Assembly (NCBI GenBank): GCA_910575275.1
Contig: CAJTEE010000001.1
Coordinates: forward strand, 248,001-312,000
Length of the DNA stretch: 64,000 nucleotides
Reading direction: 5' to 3'
Source: Lachnospiraceae bacterium
Lineage (GTDB): Bacteria; Bacillota; Clostridia; Lachnospirales; Lachnospiraceae
The position numbers and the translations under genes were made by a program. Of this stretch, positions 42,477-51,559 are shown piece after piece. The notes under the pieces were generated by a model. It did not search any database. It was not told the DNA's origin and saw only the letters and a list, made by a program, of their open reading frames with translations. How positions within the stretch are numbered: position 1 is the stretch's first letter; each line of letters opens with the position of its first letter.

Positions 42477-42609
42477 AAGCTCATGCGCTATATATTTTTC
42501 ATAAAATTACCGTCAGCATTTGCTTTGAATATTTATAAAGATAATTTTATGAATGCTTTGTAAAATATAAAAGTTATGTTTTGTATAATTTATGTAAAAT
42601 ACAGGTTTT

Positions 42610-44289
42610 TTAGGAAAACTGCACCACATCACTTTTATCTTGCTGAAAAATAATCTGTATAACCGTTCCTTGCCCCAGGCTGCTTTGCAGTTCAATCTTG
42701 CCATTCAAGTATTGTACAGCATGTTTTACAATAGATAGTCCTAATCCCGTTCCACCTGATTCCTTAGAGCGGCTCTTGTCTACACGGTAAAATCGTTCAA
42801 AGATTCTTGCCTGATGTTCCGGCGGTATGCCGATTCCCGAATCCTTCACCGTAATCGAGGCACTATTTTCCTGACTGCTTATAGCTACTTCTACCGTACC
42901 GCCGTTCTTATTATACTTGATAGCATTATCACAGAGGTTAAAAATAATTTCTGTTAAGAGCCGCCGGACACTTTTAATATAAACCTTTTTTCCTGTTAAA
43001 GCCACTTCAATATCTTTTGCCGCTGCTATATCTGCCAGTCCTGCCATCACCTCAGATGCGATCTCACATAAATCAACATTTTCAAACGGCATATCGCATC
43101 CCTCGTCTAATTGGGATAAACGGATAATATCATCAATTAATGTTACAAGCCGCCCTGCCTCTGTGCGGATATGCCCTACAAAACGTGTCATATCCTCCGA
43201 TTTTACAAGACCGTTCTCCATTAACTCCGCACTCCCCATTATGGATTGCAGCGGAGTTTTCAATTCATGTGATACGTTGGCAGTAAACTCCCGTCTGTTC
43301 CTTTCTGCGAAAGCTGCTTCTGTTATATCAAAGGCAAGAACAACCGCCCCAATTACAATACCGTTAGATTCAATGCGGTTGACATGGATCTGATACTCTT
43401 TTCCCTCACGTTCTATGCGGATTTCGCTGTGTCCACTTGAAAATGCGTCCTGTATGGCGTGGCTCACATTATGGCTTCTCTCTACTGTCAGAAAATCTTT
43501 ACCTATGCTGGAACGTTTCGTATGAAACAGCTTCAGCGCGGCAGGATTAATGTTCAGAATTATATTTTTCTCATTCAAAAGGACAAGCCCTTCCGTCATG
43601 CCATATGTAATCTGTGCAAATTCATCATTTTTCCTTTGGAGTTCCGACAACTGCATATCAATCTGCTTATGCTGTTTATTGATACGGTTTAATAGGGGAG
43701 CCAGCTCCTCATAAGTATCGTTTTCCAGCGGTTTTTCTAAATCAAGTCTGTTTAACGGCTCCATGATATGTTTAGAAATACGGCTTGCTAATACTCCTGA
43801 TAAAATGAGTGTTACAACAACTACAATTAAAATCGGCTGTATCATCCCCAAAACAAGCACCCATATCGTAACGCTGCTGACAGAAATCCTTAATACTGAA
43901 CCATCATTAAGCCGCCTTGCACAGTAAAGTGTTTTTTCTAAAAGAGTCGTGGAATAACGTGAGCTTTTTCCCTCTTTATTCCGCAGGGCTTCTTGAATTT
44001 CTTCCCTGTCCGCATGGTTTTCCATACTTTCCCCGTCAGACTGTGTATCATATATAACATCTCCATTTTCAGCAACCCATGTCAGACGGTACTCCCTTGA
44101 CTGTAATTCCTCCAGATAGTTCCGTCCATCCTTTTCAACGGCTATGGCAGCTAAAGACAGTTCATCCTCCAACTGTTTTCCCTGAACATTACTGAAATAA
44201 CTGTAAAGACATCCCATGATGATAACAAGGCTTGCAATCAGGACAGCCCCCGCTACAACCATAATTGATTTAAAAATTTTCTTTGTCAT
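42610..44289 (-). CDS. phoR: PhoR-type sensor histidine kinase
   Basis: This 559-residue protein has a transmembrane segment at about 8-30, an extracellular domain, a second segment, HAMP (ISKHIMEPLNRL), PAS (FAQITYGMTEGLVLLNEKN), HisKA with VSHELKTPLQSI, and HATPase (FNLCDNAIKYNKNGG, KDSGIGIPPEHQARIFERFYR, GGTGLGLSIVKHA). This PhoR arrangement is the last gene of the pst operon, overlapping phoB by 4 nt. It senses phosphate status through the Pst/PhoU complex. Its presence on a mobile element is unusual. Confidence 0.9.
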   Translation of the reverse strand: MTKKIFKSIMVVAGAVLIASLVIIMGCLYSYFSNVQGKQLEDELSLAAIAVEKDGRNYLEELQSREYRLTWVAENGDVIYDTQSDGESMENHADREEIQEALRNKEGKSSRYSTTLLEKTLYCARRLNDGSVLRISVSSVTIWVLVLGMIQPILIVVVVTLILSGVLASRISKHIMEPLNRLDLEKPLENDTYEELAPLLNRINKQHKQIDMQLSELQRKNDEFAQITYGMTEGLVLLNEKNIILNINPAALKLFHTKRSSIGKDFLTVERSHNVSHAIQDAFSSGHSEIRIEREGKEYQIHVNRIESNGIVIGAVVLAFDITEAAFAERNRREFTANVSHELKTPLQSIMGSAELMENGLVKSEDMTRFVGHIRTEAGRLVTLIDDIIRLSQLDEGCDMPFENVDLCEIASEVMAGLADIAAAKDIEVALTGKKVYIKSVRRLLTEIIFNLCDNAIKYNKNGGTVEVAISSQENSASITVKDSGIGIPPEHQARIFERFYRVDKSRSKESGGTGLGLSIVKHAVQYLNGKIELQSSLGQGTVIQIIFQQDKSDVVQFS

Positions 44290-44969
44290 GCCTGCACCTC
44301 TAACCTATAACCAACACCACGCACTGTTTCAATCATTTTCCCATAATCCCCCAGTTTTACACGCAGAGTACGGATATGCATATCAACCGTTCTCGTTTCA
44401 CTGACATAATCAGCTCCCCATATGTCATTAAAAAGCTGGTCACGGGAAAATGCGATGCCCGGACGGGAAAGGAACAGCCGAAGAAGTTCAAATTCTTTTA
44501 AGGTAAGCTGTATTCTTTCATTATCAATGGAAACTGTATGTTCGTCCAGATTGACAACAAGCCCCCCGGCTTTCAAAAGATGTTCTACCTCTGTAGGATT
44601 GCACCGGCGGAGTACCGCTTTCACACGGGAAACCATCTCCATCATCCCAAAAGGCTTTACAAGATAATCATCCGCACCTAAATCAAGGCTCTGGATTTTA
44701 TCATACTCCATGCCTTTTGCAGTTGCCATGATGACGGGAATCCTGCAAGTGTCAGGGCTGTCTTTTAAAAATTTCAGCAGTTCCACGCCCTCCTCTCCGG
44801 GCAGCATAATATCAAGAATTATCAAATCCGGCTTTTCCATAGATAAAGCGTCACGAAAGGCTATTGCATCCAAAAATCCTTTTGCTTCAAAATCTGTGGA
44901 ATTAAGCGTATATACCTCAATATCCCGGATACTGTCATCATCTTCCACACACCATACTTTCATAATCAT
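44286..44969 (-). CDS. phoB: PhoB-type response regulator
   Basis: This 227-residue OmpR-family protein has a receiver domain with acidic residues VEDDDS, phospho-acceptor Asp53 (LDIMLPGEE) and a conserved Lys in LVKPFGM. Its winged helix includes LTLKEFELLRLFLSRPG and SRDQLFNDIWG...RTVDMHIRTLR. Overlaps of 4 nt with phoU and phoR indicate one transcript. It is expected to activate the pst operon under phosphate limitation, binding the repeated sites upstream of pstS. Confidence 0.9.
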   Translation of the reverse strand: MIMKVWCVEDDDSIRDIEVYTLNSTDFEAKGFLDAIAFRDALSMEKPDLIILDIMLPGEEGVELLKFLKDSPDTCRIPVIMATAKGMEYDKIQSLDLGADDYLVKPFGMMEMVSRVKAVLRRCNPTEVEHLLKAGGLVVNLDEHTVSIDNERIQLTLKEFELLRLFLSRPGIAFSRDQLFNDIWGADYVSETRTVDMHIRTLRVKLGDYGKMIETVRGVGYRLEVQA

Positions 44970-45610
44970 GCTCCTTTATGTTCTCCTGTCACGGAAAAAG
45001 CCACCCACTCTGCAATATTTACCGCATGATCCCCGATACGCTCAAAATATTTGGCAATCATCAGTAAATCCAGCGCATATCCTCCGTCTGTCGGTTTTTC
45101 TGCTATCAGCTTAATCAGAGATGACTTGACCTGTAAAAACAAATCGTCAACCACATCATCACGGTCAATCGCCGCACCAGCCAATACTACATCCTGTTTT
45201 ACAAAAGCGTCAATGCTTTCTGTAACCATCTGGCTCGCCGCATCTGCCATAAACCGGATCTGTTCACATTCCCCTCCAGTCCTTCCGTCAAGAAACGTGA
45301 TAATTTCCGCAATATCCGCCGCCTGTGTTCCAATACGCTCCATATCAGTAATCATTTTAAGGGCTGCAGATATTTGCCGTAAATCCCTTGCTACCGGCTG
45401 TTGCTGTAACAGCAGTTTCAAACACAGTGTTTCGATTGTGCGCTCCATCCGGTTAATCTCTCCATCAAGGGATAAAACCTTGTCTGCCAGCTTTATGTCG
45501 CCCATAGTTAATGCTTTTGAAGCAGCGGCAATCGCTTCCTCACACATTGCCCCCATTTGGGTAAGCTCTTTATTCAGCATAACAAGCTGTTCATCAAAAC
45601 GACTTCTCAT
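44966..45610 (-). CDS. phoU: Phosphate uptake regulator PhoU
   Basis: 214 residues with the two-repeat helical PhoU fold: SRFDEQLVMLNKELTQMGAMCE at the start, RDLRQISAALKMITDMERIGTQAADIAEI in the first repeat, and YALDLLMIAKYFERIGDHAVNIAEW in the second. Its start shares bases with the pstB stop and its stop overlaps phoB. PhoU links Pst transport to PhoR signalling. Complete. Confidence 0.92.
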   Translation of the reverse strand: MRSRFDEQLVMLNKELTQMGAMCEEAIAAASKALTMGDIKLADKVLSLDGEINRMERTIETLCLKLLLQQQPVARDLRQISAALKMITDMERIGTQAADIAEIITFLDGRTGGECEQIRFMADAASQMVTESIDAFVKQDVVLAGAAIDRDDVVDDLFLQVKSSLIKLIAEKPTDGGYALDLLMIAKYFERIGDHAVNIAEWVAFSVTGEHKGA

Positions 45611-46389
45611 TATCCAAACCTCCCCGTAATATAATCCTCCGTCCGCTTGTCCTTTGGTTGCTCAAACATCTTTTCCGTATTTCCATACTCAATTAAATTG
45701 CCAAGGAGAAAGAAAGCCGTATTATCGGAAATCCGCACAGCCTGTTGCATATTGTGCGTTACGATGATAATAGTATACTTTTCTTTAAGTTCCATTGCAA
45801 GTTCCTCTATTTTAGATGTGGAAATAGGGTCAAGTGCGCTTGTAGGCTCATCCATCAGAAGCACATCCGGCTCTACCGCTAATGCACGGGCAATGCAGAG
45901 CCGCTGCTGCTGACCGCCTGACAGTCCTAATGCCGATTTTTTCAGCCTGTCCTTTACTTCATCCCAGATTGCCGCCCCACGCAGAGAGCGTTCTATTATA
46001 TCGTCCAATTTTGCCTTATTTTTCACTCCGTGTGTCCTCGGCCCGTAAGCAATATTGTCGTAGATGCTCATAGGAAAAGGATTCGGCTTTTGAAAAACCA
46101 TGCCAATACTGCGGCGAAGCTCATTGACATCGACATCTGCATCAAAAATATTATCGCCCCTATAATACACTTCTCCTGTAATCCGTACACCAGCGATAAG
46201 GTCATTCATTCGGTTTAACGATTTAAGGAAAGTAGACTTCCCACACCCGGAGGGGCCAATCAGTGCCGTAATGCTCTGTCCTTCAATCTCAATATTTACA
46301 TCTTTCAAAGCCTGTGTACTGCTATACCACAGGCACAGGTCTTTTACCACCATGGCAGGATTTTTGTCATGATTCATTATATTATTCAT
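45610..46389 (-). CDS. pstB: Phosphate ABC transporter ATPase PstB
   Basis: 259 residues with Walker [13 protein letters not shown] signature LSGGQQQR, Walker [13 protein letters not shown] and the PstB-specific Q-loop segment [14 protein letters not shown]. Start overlaps the pstA stop by 4 nt. It powers phosphate uptake with PstA/PstC. All catalytic motifs present. Confidence 0.95.
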   Translation of the reverse strand: MNNIMNHDKNPAMVVKDLCLWYSSTQALKDVNIEIEGQSITALIGPSGCGKSTFLKSLNRMNDLIAGVRITGEVYYRGDNIFDADVDVNELRRSIGMVFQKPNPFPMSIYDNIAYGPRTHGVKNKAKLDDIIERSLRGAAIWDEVKDRLKKSALGLSGGQQQRLCIARALAVEPDVLLMDEPTSALDPISTSKIEELAMELKEKYTIIIVTHNMQQAVRISDNTAFFLLGNLIEYGNTEKMFEQPKDKRTEDYITGRFG

Positions 46390-47249
46390 ACATTTCTCCT
46401 TTTTTGGAAATATCTGCTCGCCAGTGTAGCCGACAGATTGATGAACATGGTCAAAATCATCAGGATAGCGGCAATTGCAAAGGCTATACCAAATTCCCCG
46501 TTTTCTTTTGCATAAACATATAATGCGACCGTCAATGTTGCCCCTGCACTGCCAAGCCCTTCAAGAATCCCGTTCAGGGCATGGGCAAAACCAGCCGTAA
46601 AAAGAAGTGCCGCTGATTCTCCCAAAATTCGCCCCACTGACAATATACAGCCTGTTATGACTCCATCAATACAACCTGGAAGCACAACGGTATAAATCAC
46701 ACGCCACTTTCCAGCTCCCAGCCCAAAAGCACCTTCACGGTAACTTTGCGGTACTGTTTTCAGGCTTTCCTGCGTTGTGCGCATAATCGTAGGCAGATTC
46801 ATGATTACCAAAGTAAATGCCCCCGCTAAGAGGGAAGTTTTCATACCAAAAAACTGACAGAAAAACAGCATACCTACAAGTCCATAAATAATAGACGGAA
46901 TCCCTGATAAGGTTTCGGCTGCATACTCAATCATTTCTACCAGTTTCTTATTTTTGGCATATTCTGTAAGATAAATCGCCGCACCAACTCCAAGCGGGAG
47001 AACAAATACCAAAGTTGCCGCTACAATATAGACTGTGTTAAGAATATCCGGCAGTATCCCGATCCGGTCAGACAGATAACTCGGTTTCGTAGTAAGCAGC
47101 TCCCAAGATACATTCGGCAGCCCTTTCCACAATACATAACCAATCAAAAATAATACCAATGCACAAGTAATGCATACGGAAATCCCCATCAACACACGCA
47201 TGGCTGTAATATATGTTTTCCTTCTAAGGGAAATTGATTGTTTTTCCAT
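46386..47249 (-). CDS. pstA: Phosphate ABC transporter permease PstA
   Basis: 287 residues, about six membrane segments, with the permease EAA-type loop [25 protein letters not shown] and [13 protein letters not shown]. Starts 6 bp after the pstC stop. Forms the inner-membrane channel with PstC. Confidence 0.93.
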   Translation of the reverse strand: MEKQSISLRRKTYITAMRVLMGISVCITCALVLFLIGYVLWKGLPNVSWELLTTKPSYLSDRIGILPDILNTVYIVAATLVFVLPLGVGAAIYLTEYAKNKKLVEMIEYAAETLSGIPSIIYGLVGMLFFCQFFGMKTSLLAGAFTLVIMNLPTIMRTTQESLKTVPQSYREGAFGLGAGKWRVIYTVVLPGCIDGVITGCILSVGRILGESAALLFTAGFAHALNGILEGLGSAGATLTVALYVYAKENGEFGIAFAIAAILMILTMFINLSATLASRYFQKRRNV

Positions 47250-47255
47250 CTATAT

Positions 47256-48125
47256 TTACTCCTTGCTTTGTTTCAAAAAGAAATTTAATACGGCATTTAT
47301 CAGCATGATAAAGAGGAATAAAACCAACGCAATCGAAAATAATGCCTGTTTCTGTAAACTTCCGTCAGCCGCATAAGACATTTCACTTGCCACAGCGGTT
47401 GTAAGGAAACGGACGCTCTGAAAAATTTTCGGCATATTTGGGGCGTTCCCCGCCACCATCATAATAGCCATAGCCTCGCCGATAGCCCTGCCAACGCCTA
47501 ACACAACAGCCGCCGCAATGCCGCTTTTTGCCGCCGGAACGGATACACGGAAGTATGTTTCAATCGGTGTCGAACCAAGCGCAAGGGAAGCATCCTCATA
47601 TTCCTTTGGAACAGCTTCTAATGCCGTAAGTGACACTTTAATGATTGAGGGTAATATCATAATTGCAAGTACAATGATAGCAGCAAACAGGCTGGCTCCA
47701 TCGGGGATATGGAAAACAATCCGTATCCCTGGCACAAGCACCATCATTCCCACAAGCCCATAAACTACCGACGGAATGCCAGCCAATAAACTTACCGCTG
47801 TTTCAATAACGGTTTTTATTTTTAACGGCGCAATCTTAGCAAGATAAACTGCTGTCATAAAGCCAATTGGCACTCCAAGTACGATTGCGCCAGCCGTACC
47901 ATAAATACTGGTAAGGATAAACGGAAAAATCCCATATTGCGGCTGTGCTGCTGTAGAAGCCCATTTCTTCCCGAAAAGGAAATTCAAAACTCCTATTTTT
48001 CGGATAGCCGGAATCCCTGATATGACAAGGTAAACAGTAATCAGGAGTACACAGCCAACTGTAATCAGACCAAGTATCAGGAATATGCCATGTATGGCAT
48101 TCTCCATGAACTGTTTTTTGTTCAT
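47256..48125 (-). CDS. pstC: Phosphate ABC transporter permease PstC
   Basis: 289 residues with about six segments. Signatures: ISGIPAIRKIGVLNFLFGKKW, PSVVYGLVGMMVLVPGIR, and the coupling loop LTALEAVPKEYEDASLALGSTPIETYF. Located 38 bp after pstS. Complete partner of PstA. Confidence 0.93.
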   Translation of the reverse strand: MNKKQFMENAIHGIFLILGLITVGCVLLITVYLVISGIPAIRKIGVLNFLFGKKWASTAAQPQYGIFPFILTSIYGTAGAIVLGVPIGFMTAVYLAKIAPLKIKTVIETAVSLLAGIPSVVYGLVGMMVLVPGIRIVFHIPDGASLFAAIIVLAIMILPSIIKVSLTALEAVPKEYEDASLALGSTPIETYFRVSVPAAKSGIAAAVVLGVGRAIGEAMAIMMVAGNAPNMPKIFQSVRFLTTAVASEMSYAADGSLQKQALFSIALVLFLFIMLINAVLNFFLKQSKE

Positions 48126-48163
48126 TTGACTTCACCTTCCAAAACCTTTCATAATCCGCCGGA

Positions 48164-48973
48164 TTATTTATTTACTGGTACTGCACCCGCAGATGAGATA
48201 ATCTCACCTGCTTCAGATGAAGTAATATAATCAAAGAATTTCTGTGCAGTTGCCGAAAGCTCTGCGCCGCTCTTTGTCACTAACACAAACGGACGCTGCA
48301 CCACATAGCTACCATCTTTTACCGTTTCCTCCGCAGGTACAATACCGCCGACAGAAAGGGTTTTTACCGTATCCTTTACAGATGCAAGGGAAGCATATCC
48401 GATTGCCGCCGGATTGCCTGCCACCGTTGTAATCACATCCCCGGTAGATGTAAGCTCCTGACGGTATTTGCAGGCATCCTCCGTGTCCGTAATGGATTCA
48501 AAGCCATCTCTTGTACCGCTCCCGGCTTCACGTCCAATCAGGACAATTTCCAGATCATTGCCGCCTATATCCTGCCAGTTTGTTATTTCCCCTCTATAAA
48601 TCCTGCTAATCGTTTCAAGGTCAAGGTCATTTACCGGATTATCCGGATTTACAATGACAGCAATCCCGTCAAGCGCAAGCACCGTTTCAGTCAATCCCTG
48701 CGCTTTTTCTTCTTCCTTTAAGTTACGGCTGGAAAGACCAATATCGCAGCGTCCTTCTGCCACAGCCGTAATTCCGGAGCCGGAACCGGTAGGGTTATAT
48801 GTAAAGGTTACACCGGAATTGTTTTCCTCAAAAGCTTCGCCCAAAGCACCGATTACTTTTTCCATAGAGGTTGAGCCATCCGTAGATACTGTTTTGCTGT
48901 CCGCCTTCCCGCATCCGGTCATAGCTACGAGTGCAAGTGATAAAGTGGCAACAAAAGTAACAATTTTTTTCAT
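48164..48973 (-). CDS. pstS: Phosphate-binding lipoprotein PstS
   Basis: 269 residues with a signal peptide and lipobox AMTGC at about residue 17-21. Phosphate-binding motifs: STDGSTSMEKVI, YNPTGSGSGITAV, DIGLSSRNLK and IGREAGSGTRDGFE. ATG 48973 has AAAGGAGAAAA upstream. First gene of the operon, facing the candidate Pho-box region. Smaller than E. coli PstS but normal for Firmicutes. Confidence 0.93.
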   Translation of the reverse strand: MKKIVTFVATLSLALVAMTGCGKADSKTVSTDGSTSMEKVIGALGEAFEENNSGVTFTYNPTGSGSGITAVAEGRCDIGLSSRNLKEEEKAQGLTETVLALDGIAVIVNPDNPVNDLDLETISRIYRGEITNWQDIGGNDLEIVLIGREAGSGTRDGFESITDTEDACKYRQELTSTGDVITTVAGNPAAIGYASLASVKDTVKTLSVGGIVPAEETVKDGSYVVQRPFVLVTKSGAELSATAQKFFDYITSSEAGEIISSAGAVPVNK

Positions 48974-49035
48974 AATAATTTTCTCCTTTTTTCTTTGTGA
49001 TATTTTCTTCTACGCTTTTTATCATAAATACTGCT

Positions 49036-49075
49036 TGTAAAATCAAAAACATAACTTATGTCAAATTTTTGTAAA
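49036..49075 (-). promoter_or_regulatory. Candidate Pho-box repeats upstream of pstS
   Basis: On the minus strand TTTACA (49075-49070), TTGACA (49064-49059) and TTTACA (49041-49036) repeat with 11- and 23-bp spacing, close to helical phasing. They lie 60-100 bp upstream of the pstS start. PhoB/PhoP sites are direct repeats of about 11 bp, so autoregulation by the encoded PhoB is plausible. TTGACA could alternatively be a -35 element. Confidence 0.45.
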
Positions 49076-49104
49076 ATGAACAGACTTGCCATAAAAACTG
49101 CATC

Positions 49105-49243
49105 ATGGAAATGTGCATAACTGACTATTCCGTCATGGATAACTCTATTCACAGGACATGGAAAAGCAAAGTGCAGCTTTCCCACATCCTGCAAACAGAG
49201 TTACCCACAACTCCATAAGATAGCCAGTTATACGACATTTCCA
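49105..49243. repeat. 139-bp long imperfect inverted repeat
   Basis: The two halves (49105-49172 and 49175-49243) are imperfect complements along about 70 bp, sharing blocks such as GGAAATGT, ATAACTG, CTAT, TAACTCT and CAGGA. Embedded TTACCCACA and TTATCCA words resemble DnaA boxes. It lies in the 410-bp gap between pstS and the 122-residue gene, near the element's right end. It could be an origin or structured RNA. Confidence 0.6.
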
Positions 49244-49384
49244 CAATGCCGATTACGGCGAAATCCCACTCATTCATTCCATTTTTTCATAAAACACAAA
49301 TAAGAAAAGCTCTGCATCTCACAGAGCCTTTCTAACCTTTGATTATTCGCCAACTACCGTTCCATTTTCCTCACAAAAACAACA

Positions 49385-49753
49385 TTATAGATATATCTCT
49401 GCCGCTTTTGCAAAAGTAGCTTTCCTCATGATAAGTTCCGACTGTTTTTCTTCCGGCAAACCCTCAAACACACCTTTATAGCCCTTCTCCAGCAACGGTG
49501 TGCCTTTTGCCAGTAAATACAGTTTTGTATTCAGCCATTCTTCCCACAAATCTTCAAATAGTTCCACACTGTCTGTAAAAGTTATGGCATCTTCAAAACC
49601 ATGTGGCAGATTATAATATTTTAGCATTACAAAGCCATACCTGCCTACATCAAGCACTACGATATTCTCCATCTCATACAGCTCTGCAAACGCATCTGCC
49701 ACCTTTTGACACTTTGTCCGTTCTTCCTCTGTGATATAAATTTTCTTTTCCAT
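49385..49753 (-). CDS. Hypothetical acidic protein (122 aa)
   Basis: ATG 49753 has GAGGT upstream. The product is acidic and aromatic-rich: EEERTKCQKVADAFAELYEMENIVV, DVGRYGFVMLKYYN, then VELFEDLWEEWLNTKLYLLAKGTP. No known domain was recognised. It is the last gene inside the outer element before its right boundary. Confidence 0.65.
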   Translation of the reverse strand: MEKKIYITEEERTKCQKVADAFAELYEMENIVVLDVGRYGFVMLKYYNLPHGFEDAITFTDSVELFEDLWEEWLNTKLYLLAKGTPLLEKGYKGVFEGLPEEKQSELIMRKATFAKAAEIYL

Positions 49754-49865
49754 ATAGCCTTACCTCGTTTCTTATAAAATTTTACCATATTCATTTTATA
49801 AGAACCACCTGCACACCAGCTTTTCTTCCACTTGTTTTTGGCAAAACCCACTTTACTAACAATTC

Positions 49866-49876
49866 ACTTCCGTAAA
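49866..49876. other. Right attachment site of the outer element
   Basis: Minus strand TTTACG-GA-AGTG, core at plus-strand TC 49869-49870. Bases on the gene side continue the DJ-1 reading frame. Confidence 0.75.
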
Positions 49877-50281
49877 CAACGGCTCCAGCTTGGGACCCGG
49901 ATAAGAGGTCACGGTTTTGCCCTTTGTAACCCCGGCATGCGCCAGGACTCCCGGGGCTGCGCACATGGCCGCCAGATATTTATCCGGGGCCGCCGCAAAA
50001 AACCGTACCAGCTCTGTGACTCGCGCGTCATCTTGCATATGGTCTGCCGCTCCCCAGCCGTCGGGAAGGATCATCACATCATAGCTCTTATATCTCTCCA
50101 CGTCCTTTTCCATGACATGATCCGCGAGCAGGCGGCAGCCGTGCTGACCGGTGACGATCTTCTTTCCGATGCTGACCGCATCGCACGAAAAGCCCGCTCT
50201 CCTCATAATATCCAATATTGTCGTTGTTTCCCCTTCCTCGCAGTCGTCTGCGAGAATCACCATAACTCTGACCTCAGACAT
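49869..50281 (-). pseudogene. 5' part of DJ-1/PfpI gene, cut off by the outer element
   Basis: ATG 50281 opens EVRVMVILADDCEEGETTTIL, then YDVMILPDGWGAADHM and the nucleophile-elbow region YLAAMCAAPGVLAHAGV, the DJ-1/PfpI fold with its conserved cysteine. After LEPLFT the frame enters the element and ends at TAA after four foreign codons (49856). The C-terminal 60 residues are at 24751-24933. The truncated product keeps the cysteine but lacks the last strands and helix, so it is presumed inactive. Confidence 0.88.
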
Positions 50282-50429
50282 GATTCCTTCTCTCCTTTTT
50301 GTTTTTCGTATGTTCGGCGCCGCACCTGTTTTACAGTCAGAACTATACCTTCTTTTTTCGGGGATTTCAACAAATTTTCAGTTTTGGGAATCATTTTCAG
50401 CTTTTGGAAATTTCACAGCCGTGAGGGTA

Positions 50430-50806
50430 TTAGAGCGTGTCTGAGAATTGCTGCGTAGGCTTGATCAAATGCGCGTAGGACTGCGCAATCGGATCTGCCG
50501 TCACCTGTAACTGATACGGATGGGACGGCTGATTCTGCTCGGAGCGGAAATACAAAATTTCATTCAGAAACACACTTTTTTCACGTAGGGGTTCCCCGTC
50601 ACAAAATAGATTTTTGGCCGTTTAATATTGGGATGGATCCGGTTCTGGGAATACTCATAGTCAAAATAGATGCCGGTATACCTGAAAATAATGACCAGAT
50701 CCTTTTCATCGGCCTGCTCCATATAGGCGATCTGGCAGTTCGTGGAATTCCCGGAGCGCCCCGTCACCTCCGCCAGCAAAAGAATCGGCAGCTTCCCATA
50801 AAACAT
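50430..50806 (-). pseudogene. Frameshifted hypothetical protein (about 125 aa)
   Basis: The first frame begins MFYGKLPILLLAEVTGRSGNS and runs through FRYTGIYFDYEYSQNRIHP and VTGNPYVKK to a stop at 50564. Past a GTGTGT run near 50571-50576 another frame continues smoothly: FLNEILYFRSEQNQPSHPYQ, then SYAHLIKPTQQFSDTL and a stop at 50430. Loss of two bases would restore one protein. No domain recognised. The gap 50282-50429 between this gene and DJ-1 holds promoter-like AT-rich sequence only. Confidence 0.5.
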
Positions 50807-50923
50807 ATTTCCTTCCCCTCTCTATGCACTCATACTTTCATATAAGTATAGCATATCGGCGGGCCCTGCTACAAGCCAGTTCATCCCCACGAATGGGAGC
50901 CGGCGGTCTTATGGTTCATTCCA

Positions 50924-51559
50924 TTATTTCTTCAGGCCCTCATGGAGGATCCGAAAGGAGTCCTCATGGATCCGCAAAATCCTGGCAAACGTCTCCTCAT
51001 CCGGATGCCCGTATATACACAGCTTGCGGGAGGCATGCACTCTCAGCGCGTTAAGAACCGCCAGCGTCTCGGCCGCCTTTACTGCAATGCTCACCGCATC
51101 CAAAACCGGGACTCTGTCAATGCCTTCTTTTATCAGTCCGGCCTTGTACGCCAGCGTCTGCGTTCCGTTGGCAAACGGAACAATCGCGGAGGCGCCTCTT
51201 GCGATTGCCTCGCGGGACGTCCCAATAAACCGGTCCAGCACCGAATCCGGCTTTTCATAGGAGCCATACGTCTTGGAGCTGTTCGTATGGAACCAGTAAG
51301 CGCCGGCGAATTTTTCCCGAAGCCCGTAGCTTTCTACCTTTTACGAATACCACTCGATGAGACGAAATGACTGACATATGATCGCAAACTTATTGCTCAG
51401 CATGGCTGCCGTATAGATTACCGTCTGAAAAATGCCGGTCACGGGAATGTCCAATATTTCCCCTCCCTCTCTCAGCCCCTGATCGACCGGGCAGCCGATG
51501 ATAAAGGCGCTATAGCCCGGCTGCACTGTACCTCCGGATGCTTTCCCTTCTCCAAAGCC
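50924..51559 (-). pseudogene. Asp/Glu/hydantoin racemase-like gene with internal stop and 5' deletion
   Basis: The frame reads GGTVQPGYSAFIIGCPVDQG, QTVIYTAAMLSNKFAIICQS, FRLIEWYS, then an in-frame TAA near 51341. It resumes without shift as KVESYGLREKFAGAYWFHTN and RFIGTSREAIARGASAIVPFANG, VPVLDAVSIAVKAAETL to the stop at 50924. The second half resembles Asp/Glu/hydantoin racemases (the VPVLDAVSIAVKAAE segment). At its 5' side it is fused in frame to the TctC remnant, so the true N-terminus is deleted. Confidence 0.6.

Larger units (their letters stand above)
24933..49869. mobile_element. Outer serine-recombinase element, about 24.9 kb
   Basis: The element interrupts a DJ-1/PfpI gene at a GA dinucleotide. 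Its recombinase lies at the left end as two pieces (24989-26236 and 37086-37500), because an inner element is inserted in it. Other content: CHC2 primase and SF3-type helicase, two HTH proteins, mobC with an oriT-like region, a pst-pho operon and small hypotheticals. No relaxase or type IV secretion genes are visible, so it is at most mobilisable. Much of the pst side is visibly AT-richer than the flanking chromosome. Confidence 0.85.
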
